Source: Streptomyces longispororuber (GTDB taxonomy: Bacteria; Actinomycetota; Actinomycetes; Streptomycetales; Streptomycetaceae). From it: DNA of 35,097 nucleotides. The notes under the pieces were generated by a model. The model was not told the origin of the DNA, searched no databases, and saw nothing but the letters and a program-made list of their open reading frames with translations. Each line of letters starts with the position of its first letter. Within the stretch, counting starts at the first letter, position 1. Positions 23,623-30,797 of the stretch are shown here, one piece after another. The DNA lies in assembly GCF_024448165.1 (NCBI RefSeq), contig NZ_JAMOLN010000104.1, forward strand, positions 1-35,097. Direction: 5' to 3'. The position numbers and the translations under genes were made by a program.

Positions 23623-24434
23623 AGGATCTGCCCGCCGCGCCCGGCGAGCGCCGCCAGGGAGCGCAGGACGGAGTACGGGACGACCTGCGACGTCGCCGGG
23701 TTCGCGGCGTCCGGCAGGTGCCGCACCTCGAAGCGGTACGAGCCGTGGCTGCCGCTCGCCTCGATGACGTGCGAGGTGTAGGTGGCGGCCGGGTCGGCGA
23801 CGACCCGCACCCGCACGGCGTCCAGGTCGCCGACGGCGAGCGCGACGGAGGCGGCCACGTTCGTCGACTTGGGGAACTTGACCGGGACCTCGCGCGCCGT
23901 GCCCGCCATCAGCTCGACGGGCTCTGTCGCGGTCCGCATCCGCCGGAGCAGCTCCTCGTCCATCCACGGCTGTTCGAGGGTGGCGGGCAGCTTCGTGGTG
24001 GTGAGCCTGACGTCGTCGAGGCGGCCCATCGCGCGCACCGCCTGGAGCAGGTCGAGGCCGCCGACCGCGCCACCGGTGAAGTAGACCCGGCCGGGCGCCG
24101 CGGCGAGCAGCTTCTTGGCCAGCTCGTCGTCGGTGAGCGCGCCGGTCGAGGCGACCAGCAGATCGGTCCCGCCGGCCAGGATCGTCTCGCCCCACTCGCG
24201 GACGACGCCCTGCCCCGCGGCCTCCACGATCAGGTCGCAGGCGTCCATGGCCTGCTCCATCGTCAGCTGCGGCGCGGGGGCGGTGTCGCCCAGCGGCCGG
24301 TTGTCGACGATGCAGACCAGTTCGGCGCCCGGGATCTCCCCGGCGGCGAGCGCGGAGCCGACGACCCGGCCGATCGCGCCCCAGCCGATCAGACCGACCT
24401 TGCGGACCGGGACGGGGGTGGGGGTGCTGCTCAT
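23619..24434 (-). CDS. Aspartate dehydrogenase-like NAD(P) oxidoreductase
   Basis: 271-aa protein of the aspartate dehydrogenase (NadX/DUF108) family. It has an N-terminal Rossmann motif GLIGWGAIGRVVG, a central strand segment (DLLVASTGAL) and the C-terminal catalytic region NVAASVALAVGDLDAVRVRVVADP...SHVIEASGSHG, with the conserved His of the family in SHVIEA. Known members interconvert L-aspartate and iminoaspartate; some have other amino acid or imine substrates. No nadA, nadB or nadC genes are nearby, so NAD synthesis is unlikely and a role with a nitrogen-containing intermediate is possible. The ATG overlaps the dioxygenase stop (ATGA). Confidence 0.85.
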   Translation of the reverse strand: MSSTPTPVPVRKVGLIGWGAIGRVVGSALAAGEIPGAELVCIVDNRPLGDTAPAPQLTMEQAMDACDLIVEAAGQGVVREWGETILAGGTDLLVASTGALTDDELAKKLLAAAPGRVYFTGGAVGGLDLLQAVRAMGRLDDVRLTTTKLPATLEQPWMDEELLRRMRTATEPVELMAGTAREVPVKFPKSTNVAASVALAVGDLDAVRVRVVADPAATYTSHVIEASGSHGSYRFEVRHLPDAANPATSQVVPYSVLRSLAALAGRGGQIL

Positions 24435-25381
24435 GCGGGGACTCCTTCGGCGTCGACGGGCGCTGCGGCGGGCGGTACGACGGGGCTGCCGTCGGCCGTG
24501 CCCGCCATGTGGGTGCGGATCAGCTGCGAGGGCGCGCCCGCGGTGCCCCACAGGTCGGAGAGCTCGGGGGTGCGCCGCCACACCTTGCAGATCCAGGTGT
24601 CCTCGACGATCTGCGCGACCTCGGAGGTGTACTCGCAGACGAGCCCGGTGGGGTCGGTGAAGTAGGAGAACGTGTTGTTGCCGGGGCCGTGCCGCCCGGG
24701 ACCCCACTGCGGGGTGATGCCGTGGTGGCGCAGCCGGCCGAGCCCGCGCATGAAGTGGTCGACCGAACTCATCTCGTACGCGACGTGGTTGAGGGACACC
24801 CACGGCGCGGCGTTGAACGCGATGCTGTGGTGGTCGGCGTTGCAGCGCAGGAACGCCATCTGGTGCTCGGACCAGTCCGAGACCCGCATCCCGAGCACGT
24901 CGCGGTAGAAGGCGACGGACGCGTCGATGTCGGGGGTGTTGAGCACGGCGTGGGTGACGCCGACGGGCACGGAGCCGTCCTTGCCGCGCGGCGGCACCGC
25001 CCAGGTGTCGGCGGCGAGCTCGATCAGCCGGCCGTCGAGGTCCCGGAAGCGCAGGCCGTAGCCGCCGCCGACCTGGTCGAGCGGTCCGGGACCGGACGCC
25101 GGGACGATGCCGTGCGCCGCCAGCCGGCGGGCCGCCTCGTCGATCTCGGCGGGTGTGGCGACGGCGAAGACCAGCTTGCCGAGGCCGACGGTGTCGGCGC
25201 GGGTCAGCTGGAGGGCGTGGTGCTCGTCGCCGGTGCCGCGCAGCCAGCTCGCGCCGTTCCCGGCCTCGACGACCTCCAGGCCCCAGGCCTCCTCGTAGAA
25301 GTCGGTGGCCTCGGTGAAGTTCGGGGTGAGCAGCTCGACCGAGCGCAGTGCGCGCAGCCGGGCGATCGGGGGGAGGGTCAT
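24431..25381 (-). CDS. Extradiol ring-cleavage dioxygenase (VOC family, type I)
   Basis: 316-aa two-domain vicinal oxygen chelate protein. The C-terminal domain has the iron ligands H144 (GVTHAVLN), H199 (SLNHVAYEM) and E250 (LVCEYTSEV), with H184/H185 and Y240 in positions expected for second-sphere acid/base residues. The motif GPGRHGPGNNTFSYFTDPTG is typical of catechol/homoprotocatechuate 2,3-dioxygenases. It would open a catechol beside the diol to a semialdehyde or oxo acid in the cytoplasm. The first domain keeps the fold but no metal ligands, as usual. It follows the aldehyde dehydrogenase gene by 23 nt; GGAG precedes the ATG. Confidence 0.92.
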   Translation of the reverse strand: MTLPPIARLRALRSVELLTPNFTEATDFYEEAWGLEVVEAGNGASWLRGTGDEHHALQLTRADTVGLGKLVFAVATPAEIDEAARRLAAHGIVPASGPGPLDQVGGGYGLRFRDLDGRLIELAADTWAVPPRGKDGSVPVGVTHAVLNTPDIDASVAFYRDVLGMRVSDWSEHQMAFLRCNADHHSIAFNAAPWVSLNHVAYEMSSVDHFMRGLGRLRHHGITPQWGPGRHGPGNNTFSYFTDPTGLVCEYTSEVAQIVEDTWICKVWRRTPELSDLWGTAGAPSQLIRTHMAGTADGSPVVPPAAAPVDAEGVPA

Positions 25382-25404
25382 GGTGAACTCCGGTACGGGG
25401 GTGG

Positions 25405-26892
25405 TCAGTTGGCCCAGGGCAGCGGGGACTCGGCGGTGCCCCAGTACAGGGACTTCTGGCGCTGGTAGGCGCGGATCAGGTCCCGGCCCTTCTCGGTGCC
25501 GAGGCCGCTCTCCTTCATCCCGCCGAACGGGGTGGAGATGGAGAACTGCTTGTACGTGTTGATCCAGACGGTGCCCGCGTCGATCCGGCGGGCGAGGCGC
25601 CAGGCGGCCCGCGCGTCCCGGGTCCAGATGCCGCAGGCGAGGCCGAACACGGAGTCGTTGGCCTGGGCGACCAGGTCGTCCTCGTCGTCGTAGGGGAGGG
25701 CGAGCAGGACGGGGCCGAAGATCTCCTCCTGGCAGACCCGCGCCGAGTTCGGCAGTCCGTCGATCACGGTCGGCAGGTAGTACGCGCCGTCCGCGTACTG
25801 CGGACCCGCGGGGGCCGCGCCTCCGCACAGGACGCGACCCCCTTCACTGCGGGCCAGGTCCACGTAGTCGGCGACCGCGTCGCGGTGCCGGTGGTGGACG
25901 AGCGGGGCGACCTGGGTGGCCGCGTCGGTGCCGGGTCCCACGCGCAGCTTGCGGACGCGCTCGACGAGCTCGCCGACGAACGCGTCGTACCGGGAGCGGT
26001 GCACGAACAGCCGGGAACCGGCGATGCAGGACTGTCCGCTGGACGAGAAGATCCCGAACATCACGCCCGCGAGGGCCTGGTCGACGTCGGCGTCCTCGCG
26101 GACGATCGTCGGCGACTTGCCGCCGAGTTCGAGGGAGGCGGGGATCAGCTTGTCGGCGGCGCTGCGGGCGATGGACCGGCCGGTCGAGGTGCCGCCGGTG
26201 AACCCGATGCGCCGCACCAGCGGGTGGTGCACGATCGCGTCCCCGACGACCCGGCCCTTGCCCGGCAGCACCGAGAGCAGCGCGGTCGGCAGCCCGGCCT
26301 CCGTCAGCGCCCGGTGCACGAGGCGGCCGAAGGCGAGGGAGACGAGCGGCGTCCACTCGGCGGGCTTGAGCAGCACCGCGTTGCCGCCGGCCAGCGCCGG
26401 AGCGACCTTCTGCGCGTCCGAGGCGATCGGCGAGTTCCACGGGTTGATCGCGCCGACCACGCCGATCGGCTCGTACACGCTCATCGTCAGGTACGGGCCG
26501 CGGGCGGGGGTGAGGGCGTCCTCGGCGGTCTCCAGGGCGGCGGCCGTGTAGCGGAAGGTGCCGGCGGCGCTGAGCGCGAGCGCCCGGGTCTCGGTGAGCG
26601 ACTTGCCGGTGTCGGCGGTCTGCAGCGCGGACAGCTCGTCCGCGTGTTCCTCGACGAGGTCGGCGATGCGGTGCAGCAGCCGGGCCCGCTGGTGCGGGAG
26701 CAGTTCGCGCCAGGCCGGGTCGGCGACCGCCTCGGCGGCGGCGCGCGCGGCCTCGTCCACCTCCTCGGCCGAGGCGGCGTGGACGGTCGTGATGACGGTG
26801 CCGTCGGCCGGGTTGACGGTCGAGATCGGCGTGCCCGCGCCGCGCCGGAACCGGCCCGCGATCAGGATCTCGTCGGCAGGGGTGCGCAGCAT
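25405..26892 (-). CDS. Aldehyde dehydrogenase
   Basis: 495-aa NAD(P)-dependent aldehyde dehydrogenase of the betaine aldehyde / hydroxymuconic semialdehyde type. It has the coenzyme motif FTGGTSTGRS (231-240), general base E255 (LELGGKSP) and catalytic C289 (SSGQSCIAGSR). It would oxidise a semialdehyde from ring cleavage, or the aldehyde made by the ThDP decarboxylase. The ATG at 26892 is seven nt after GGAGG; a TTG two codons earlier is too close to that site. It is the first gene of the 12-gene operon, reading from the promoter at 26976-27005. Confidence 0.93.
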   Translation of the reverse strand: MLRTPADEILIAGRFRRGAGTPISTVNPADGTVITTVHAASAEEVDEAARAAAEAVADPAWRELLPHQRARLLHRIADLVEEHADELSALQTADTGKSLTETRALALSAAGTFRYTAAALETAEDALTPARGPYLTMSVYEPIGVVGAINPWNSPIASDAQKVAPALAGGNAVLLKPAEWTPLVSLAFGRLVHRALTEAGLPTALLSVLPGKGRVVGDAIVHHPLVRRIGFTGGTSTGRSIARSAADKLIPASLELGGKSPTIVREDADVDQALAGVMFGIFSSSGQSCIAGSRLFVHRSRYDAFVGELVERVRKLRVGPGTDAATQVAPLVHHRHRDAVADYVDLARSEGGRVLCGGAAPAGPQYADGAYYLPTVIDGLPNSARVCQEEIFGPVLLALPYDDEDDLVAQANDSVFGLACGIWTRDARAAWRLARRIDAGTVWINTYKQFSISTPFGGMKESGLGTEKGRDLIRAYQRQKSLYWGTAESPLPWAN

Positions 26893-26965
26893 GGCCAAAC
26901 CTCCGGACTGGGTCGTACAGGGAGCTCCGCGGCCGCTCCTGCCCCCCCGGCCGGCCTCGATTGCG

Positions 26966-26988
26966 AAGTGCTTGAAATCTAAGGGCTT
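26966..26988. promoter_or_regulatory. 23-bp operator copy over the operon -10 box
   Basis: An imperfect palindrome, AAGTGCT...AAGGGCTT, with the same length and matching outer arms as the copy at 27081-27103. It covers the TAGATT -10 box of the 12-gene operon, so binding would block transcription. The MarR-family regulator encoded at 15.1 kb is the best candidate to bind it. Confidence 0.6.
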
Positions 26989-27080
26989 AAATAAATCGAC
27001 CGCAAGAGGTCCGCCCGAAGTTTTTTCGACGACGTGTCGGTGAACCCTTGACGGCCCCCTGCGCGGGCGGGATACAACTT

Positions 27081-27103
27081 AAGCGCTGAGAGTTTCAGCG
27101 CTT
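27081..27103. promoter_or_regulatory. 23-bp perfect palindrome at the MFS start site
   Basis: A perfect inverted repeat with 9-bp arms AAGCGCTGA and TCAGCGCTT around a 5-bp spacer. It starts right after the plus-strand -10 region and so covers the expected transcription start of the MFS gene. Length and symmetry fit a MarR dimer. Confidence 0.7.
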
Positions 27104-27241
27104 GTTTCACCGGGTCTGAAGTGGCCGTCCGTCCCTGCGGACCGCCGTTTAGTACGGTCTCCCGGTACCTCCATGTCCCCTGCCGCCGCCCGGCGCACGC
27201 CCCTACCGGCCTGCCCGGACGGTCTCCCGGAGGCTTCCCCC

Positions 27242-28669
27242 ATGACGATGTCCCCTCCCCGCGCGTCGGCGGGCCCCGCATCCGCGGCCGGTCTCGCCGC
27301 CGCGATCGGAGCCCGCTTCGAGCGCCTGCCGCTCTGTCGCTGGCACGTCACCGTCCGGCTGCTCGTCGGGGCGGTCACCTTCTTCGAGGCGTTCGACCAG
27401 CTGCTGATCGCCTACGCCCTGCCCGAGCTGCGCGCCGAATGGCACCTGAACACCGGCCACACCACCGCTCTGATGACCGTCGGCTCCGTGGGCATGCTGA
27501 TCGGCGCCCTGCTCTCGGGCCGCCTCGCCGACCGCATCGGCCGGGTCAGGATCATCGCCGGCTGCATCGCCCTGTCCAGCCTCTGCAACCTGGCACTGAC
27601 CCTGTGCAGCTCGCCCGAGCCGTTCATGGCCGTCCGCTTCGTCCAGGGGCTCGCGGTCGGCGGCGAGGTACCGGTCGCCGCCACGTTCATCGCCGAGATC
27701 ACCCGCGCCCACCAGCGCGGCCGCTTCGTCCTCCTCTACGAGCTGGTCTTCCCGGCCGGGCTGACCGCGGGCGCCCTGCTCGCCTCCTGGCTCGTACCGC
27801 TGCTCGGCTGGCGCTGGATGTTCGGCCTGGCCGCGATCCCCGGCGTGCTCTGCATCCTGATCATGCGGTACGTCCCCGAGTCGCCGCGCTGGCTCGCCGA
27901 CCACGGCCGGCACGACGAGGCCCTCGCCACGATGGAGCGCATCGAGGCACGGGTCGAGAAGATCACCCGGGAACCGCTGCCGAAGCCCGAGCCCGTCGAA
28001 GCCGCGGCACCCGCCGGGGACGGTGACGGGACGGGCGCCGCCGCACCGCAGCGCGGCGGCCTGCGCGAGCTGCTCTCCGGCCGCTACCGCAAGCGCACCC
28101 TCGTCCTCGGCGTCCTCTGGTTCACCGGGTACTTCGTCAACTACGGCATCACGTCCTGGCTGCCCACCATCTACGGCAACCGCTTCGGCCTCGACCTCTC
28201 CGAAGCACTGCTCTACTCGACGGTCACGTCCTGCGCGGGCCTCGTCGGCTGCTTCGTCGTCGCGATCACCGTGGACCGCGTCGGCCGCCGGGCCACGGTC
28301 ATCTGGTGCCTCGGCGCCGCCGCCGTCAGCCTGGCCCTGCTCGGCCTGTTCGCGGGCGGCTCCGCCACGAGCGTGCTGATCTGGACGTCGGTCGCCGCCG
28401 TCTTCTTCTTCGGCTCCAACATCTGCCTGTACCTGTACACGCCGGAGCTCTTCCCGACCCGCATCCGCGCGCTCGGCAGCAGCGTCGGCGGCGCGCTGAA
28501 CCGGCTCGGCATCATCCTCGGCCCGATCGTCGTCGGCGCGGTGTACGCCGGCGGACGCATCGGCACCGTCTTCCTGGTGCTCGGCGCGGTCGCCCTGGTC
28601 GGCTCCGTGACCGCGTTCGCGGGCGCCGAGGAGACGGCGGGGCGGCGCCTGGAGGAAGTGTCGCCCTGA
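27242..28669 (+). CDS. MFS transporter (aromatic acid:H+ symporter/sugar porter-like)
   Basis: 475-aa major facilitator with about 12 membrane segments. The loop 2-3 motif GRLADRIGRVRII, PESPRWLADHGR after segment 6 and a second VDRVGRRATVIW motif are those of the AAHS/NiaP-like and sugar porter branches. A Pro/Glu-rich cytoplasmic loop (about residues 235-270) separates the halves. The ATG at 27242 follows GGAGG by eight nt; an earlier in-frame ATG at 27173 has no ribosome site. It is divergent from the catabolic operon and shares its control region, so it probably imports a substrate or related compound. Confidence 0.9.
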   Translation: MTMSPPRASAGPASAAGLAAAIGARFERLPLCRWHVTVRLLVGAVTFFEAFDQLLIAYALPELRAEWHLNTGHTTALMTVGSVGMLIGALLSGRLADRIGRVRIIAGCIALSSLCNLALTLCSSPEPFMAVRFVQGLAVGGEVPVAATFIAEITRAHQRGRFVLLYELVFPAGLTAGALLASWLVPLLGWRWMFGLAAIPGVLCILIMRYVPESPRWLADHGRHDEALATMERIEARVEKITREPLPKPEPVEAAAPAGDGDGTGAAAPQRGGLRELLSGRYRKRTLVLGVLWFTGYFVNYGITSWLPTIYGNRFGLDLSEALLYSTVTSCAGLVGCFVVAITVDRVGRRATVIWCLGAAAVSLALLGLFAGGSATSVLIWTSVAAVFFFGSNICLYLYTPELFPTRIRALGSSVGGALNRLGIILGPIVVGAVYAGGRIGTVFLVLGAVALVGSVTAFAGAEETAGRRLEEVSP

Positions 28670-28697
28670 CCCCGGGCACCGCATCCGCCGGAGGCGT

Positions 28698-29756
28698 TCA
28701 GCTCCACAGGGAGCTGGGCGCCTCCTTGCGCACCACCGGCGCGATCTCCTCCGCGAACCGCTGGAGCGTCTCGATCTGCTCGGCCGTGCCCTGCCCGAAC
28801 GCGTCCACGGTGACCGATTGCAGATCGTGCCGGTACACCTCGTGGTAGCCGAGGATCTTGTCGATGATCTGCTGCGGCGAGCCGATCAGCTGCGGCCCGT
28901 CCGCGATCGCGTCCTCGATGGTCCTGAACGGCGTGTTGTAGCCCGCCTTCCCCGCCAGGTGCGGCTTGAAGGACTGCGCGACCTTCGCCTCGTACAGGTC
29001 CCGGAAGCGCGCGACCGCCCGCTCGTGCGTGTCCGCGATCAGCAGCCCGCCCGAACCCGCCGCGACGTGCGCCTTCGCCGGGTCGTGGCCGTACGCCGCG
29101 AACCGCTCCCGGTAGTGGTCGATCAGCCGGGCGTACGCGGCCCGCGGCTGGATCGCGTTCGCCGTGAACAGCGGATCGCCGTGCCTGGCCGCCAGTTCGG
29201 GGGAGTTGAGGGAGGTCGCCGAACCGTGCCAGACGCGGGGGAGACCCGCGTACGGGCGCGGCACCGTCGTCACCCCCTTCAGCGCGGGCCGGAACTCGCC
29301 CGCCCAGTCGACCTGCTCCTCCGTCCACAGCCGGCGCAGCAGCTCGTACTTCTCCTGCTGCAGGTCCCACTGCCGGGCCTCGTCGAGGCCGAACAGATCG
29401 AAGTGACCCGCCTCGGCGCCCTTGCCGATCACCAACTCGATCCGGCCGCGCGAGAGCTGGTCGAGCGTCGCGTAGTCCTCGGCGACCCGCACCGGGTCGA
29501 GGATCGCGACGACGGTGACACCCGTGAGCAGCCTGATGCGGGTCGTGCGGGCCGCGAGCGCGCCCAGCACCACCGTCGGACTCGACGACAGGAACGCGCC
29601 CGCGTGCCGCTCGCCGACCGCGTACGCGTCGTAGCCGAGCTCCTCGGCCGCCACTCCGACGTCGACGACCTGCGCCAACCGGTCGGCCGCCGAGGGGAGT
29701 TCACCGGTCAGCGGGTGCGGGGCGTGGCCGATGATGGACAGGACCTGGAACCTCAC
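28698..29756 (-). CDS. FMN-dependent luciferase-like monooxygenase (LLM), long
   Basis: 352-aa TIM-barrel flavin monooxygenase. Typical parts are GYDAYAVGERHAGAFLSSSPTVVLGALAARTTRIRLLTGVTVV, DPVRVAEDYATLDQLSRGRIELVIGKG and VWHGSATS. It resembles the family named CE1758, which I recall occurring with the shorter KPN_01858-type protein, as here. It needs reduced FMN from a separate reductase, which is not encoded in this window. The substrate is unknown. The GTG start overlaps the stop of the upstream partner (GTGA). It converges on the MFS gene with a 28-nt gap. Confidence 0.87.
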   Translation of the reverse strand: MRFQVLSIIGHAPHPLTGELPSAADRLAQVVDVGVAAEELGYDAYAVGERHAGAFLSSSPTVVLGALAARTTRIRLLTGVTVVAILDPVRVAEDYATLDQLSRGRIELVIGKGAEAGHFDLFGLDEARQWDLQQEKYELLRRLWTEEQVDWAGEFRPALKGVTTVPRPYAGLPRVWHGSATSLNSPELAARHGDPLFTANAIQPRAAYARLIDHYRERFAAYGHDPAKAHVAAGSGGLLIADTHERAVARFRDLYEAKVAQSFKPHLAGKAGYNTPFRTIEDAIADGPQLIGSPQQIIDKILGYHEVYRHDLQSVTVDAFGQGTAEQIETLQRFAEEIAPVVRKEAPSSLWS

Positions 29757-30673
29757 GCGGCCACCTCCGTCAGGCCCAGGTGCCCGCGCAGCGTCCGCGT
29801 CGTGTACGCGTCCGGCAGCAGCCCGCGCCTGACCAGCTCGGGCACGGCCCGGTCCAGGAGGGCGTACACGTCCTGCGGCACGGCGACCGGGCGGATCCGG
29901 AAGCCGTCGGCGCCGCCCTCGCGGTGCCACTCCTCCAGACGGTCGGCGAGACCCTCCGGGGTCCCGGTGAACAGGGCCGCGTCGGACTCGAACTCGCCCA
30001 GCGCCGCGCGCCGTTCGGCCGCCTCGGTGTCCGTCGGGGCGAGGAGCACGTTCAGCTCGGCGAGCACCTTGAGGCTGCGGCCCTCCTCGGCGGCCAGCGC
30101 CGTCACCTCGGAGCGGATCCGGCGCAGCCCCGGCACGTCGAACGGCGTGACCAGCACGACGTCCGCGCGCCGGGCCGCGAACCGGTACGGCACGGTGTCG
30201 TGCGCCAGCGAGATCAGCGGCGGCCTGCCCTGCGGCGCGGCCCCCGAGCTGTCCCACGCCCGCGTGACCCGGCCGGTGAACTCCGCGGCCCGCTCGAAGA
30301 GTCCGGCCACCAGCTCGTCGCCTTCCGGGGTGCCGAGCACCTTCAGGATCCGGTCGTGCTCGACGTCGTCCGCCGCGATCCGCGGCCGCACCCCGGCCCG
30401 ACCGCCGCTGACCAGATCGAGCGTCGCGTACCGGGCGGCGTACCCGGCGGGCTGCCCGAGCACGGGCCCGAGCGGCACGAGCCCGACGCGGGTCGTCTCT
30501 CGCGCGGCGAGCGTGAGCAGCACGGTCGAGTCGAGCCGGCCAGGGCCGTCCTCCACGCTCACGAACGCGATCCGGGCCGCCTCCGCGCGGCGCACGAGAC
30601 GGACGAAGTCATCGGGGCCCAGGCTCGGATCACCCGTCAGGGCGAGCCCGAGAAGGAAGGGGTTCTGAGGCAT
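29753..30673 (-). CDS. FMN-dependent luciferase-like monooxygenase (LLM), short
   Basis: 306-aa luciferase-like protein, shorter than usual LLM enzymes. It has the barrel pattern (FVRLVRRAEAARIAFVSVEDG, TTRVGLVPLGPV, AARYATLDLVSGGRAGVRPR) and a C-terminal helical part (EGLADRLEEWHREGGADGFRI). It is probably the partner of the long LLM protein, possibly as a heterodimer like LuxA/LuxB. The ATG at 30673 follows GAAGGTG by about eight nt; an ATG at 30697 lies within the inverted repeat and has no ribosome site. First gene of a two-gene operon. Confidence 0.82.
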   Translation of the reverse strand: MPQNPFLLGLALTGDPSLGPDDFVRLVRRAEAARIAFVSVEDGPGRLDSTVLLTLAARETTRVGLVPLGPVLGQPAGYAARYATLDLVSGGRAGVRPRIAADDVEHDRILKVLGTPEGDELVAGLFERAAEFTGRVTRAWDSSGAAPQGRPPLISLAHDTVPYRFAARRADVVLVTPFDVPGLRRIRSEVTALAAEEGRSLKVLAELNVLLAPTDTEAAERRAALGEFESDAALFTGTPEGLADRLEEWHREGGADGFRIRPVAVPQDVYALLDRAVPELVRRGLLPDAYTTRTLRGHLGLTEVAA

Positions 30674-30689
30674 GTCCCCACCTTCACCT

Positions 30690-30714
30690 GCGGACATTGC
30701 GGGCGTATGTCCGC
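30690..30714. promoter_or_regulatory. Inverted repeat before the LLM pair
   Basis: Perfect 8-bp arms GCGGACAT and ATGTCCGC around a 9-nt spacer, 17 nt before the LLM start. The position suggests an operator over the transcription start. It differs from the 23-bp palindromes of the main operon. Confidence 0.5.
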
Positions 30715-30741
30715 GGCATGGCAGTGCCCACGGGCAGCCGA

Positions 30742-30774
30742 GAGGGGCGGCTCCCCCCGTGGGAGCCGCCCCTC
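30742..30774 (-). terminator. Terminator of the glycerol operon
   Basis: A perfect 14-bp stem (30742-30755 with 30761-30774) with a 5-nt loop, 24 nt after the glpD stop. It has no T-run but is very stable. Confidence 0.85.
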
Positions 30775-30797
30775 AAGTCAGGCAGAAGCAAACAGAG

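Larger units (their letters stand above)
26893..27241. promoter_or_regulatory. Divergent control region of the catabolic island
   Basis: 349 nt between the aldehyde dehydrogenase (minus) and MFS (plus) starts, unusually AT-rich for this genome around 26961-27035. It has two opposed promoters. Minus: TTGCGG (27000-27005), 18-bp spacer, TAGATT (26976-26981). Plus: TTGACG (27048-27053) followed after 17-19 bp by GATACAAC (27071-27078). Each promoter carries one 23-bp palindrome. The plus transcript has a leader of about 150 nt with no recognised riboswitch. Confidence 0.7.

Noticed and set aside
27104..27241. A riboswitch in the leader of the MFS gene
   Set aside because: The leader has some inverted repeats but none of the conserved motifs of a known class that I can recognise.
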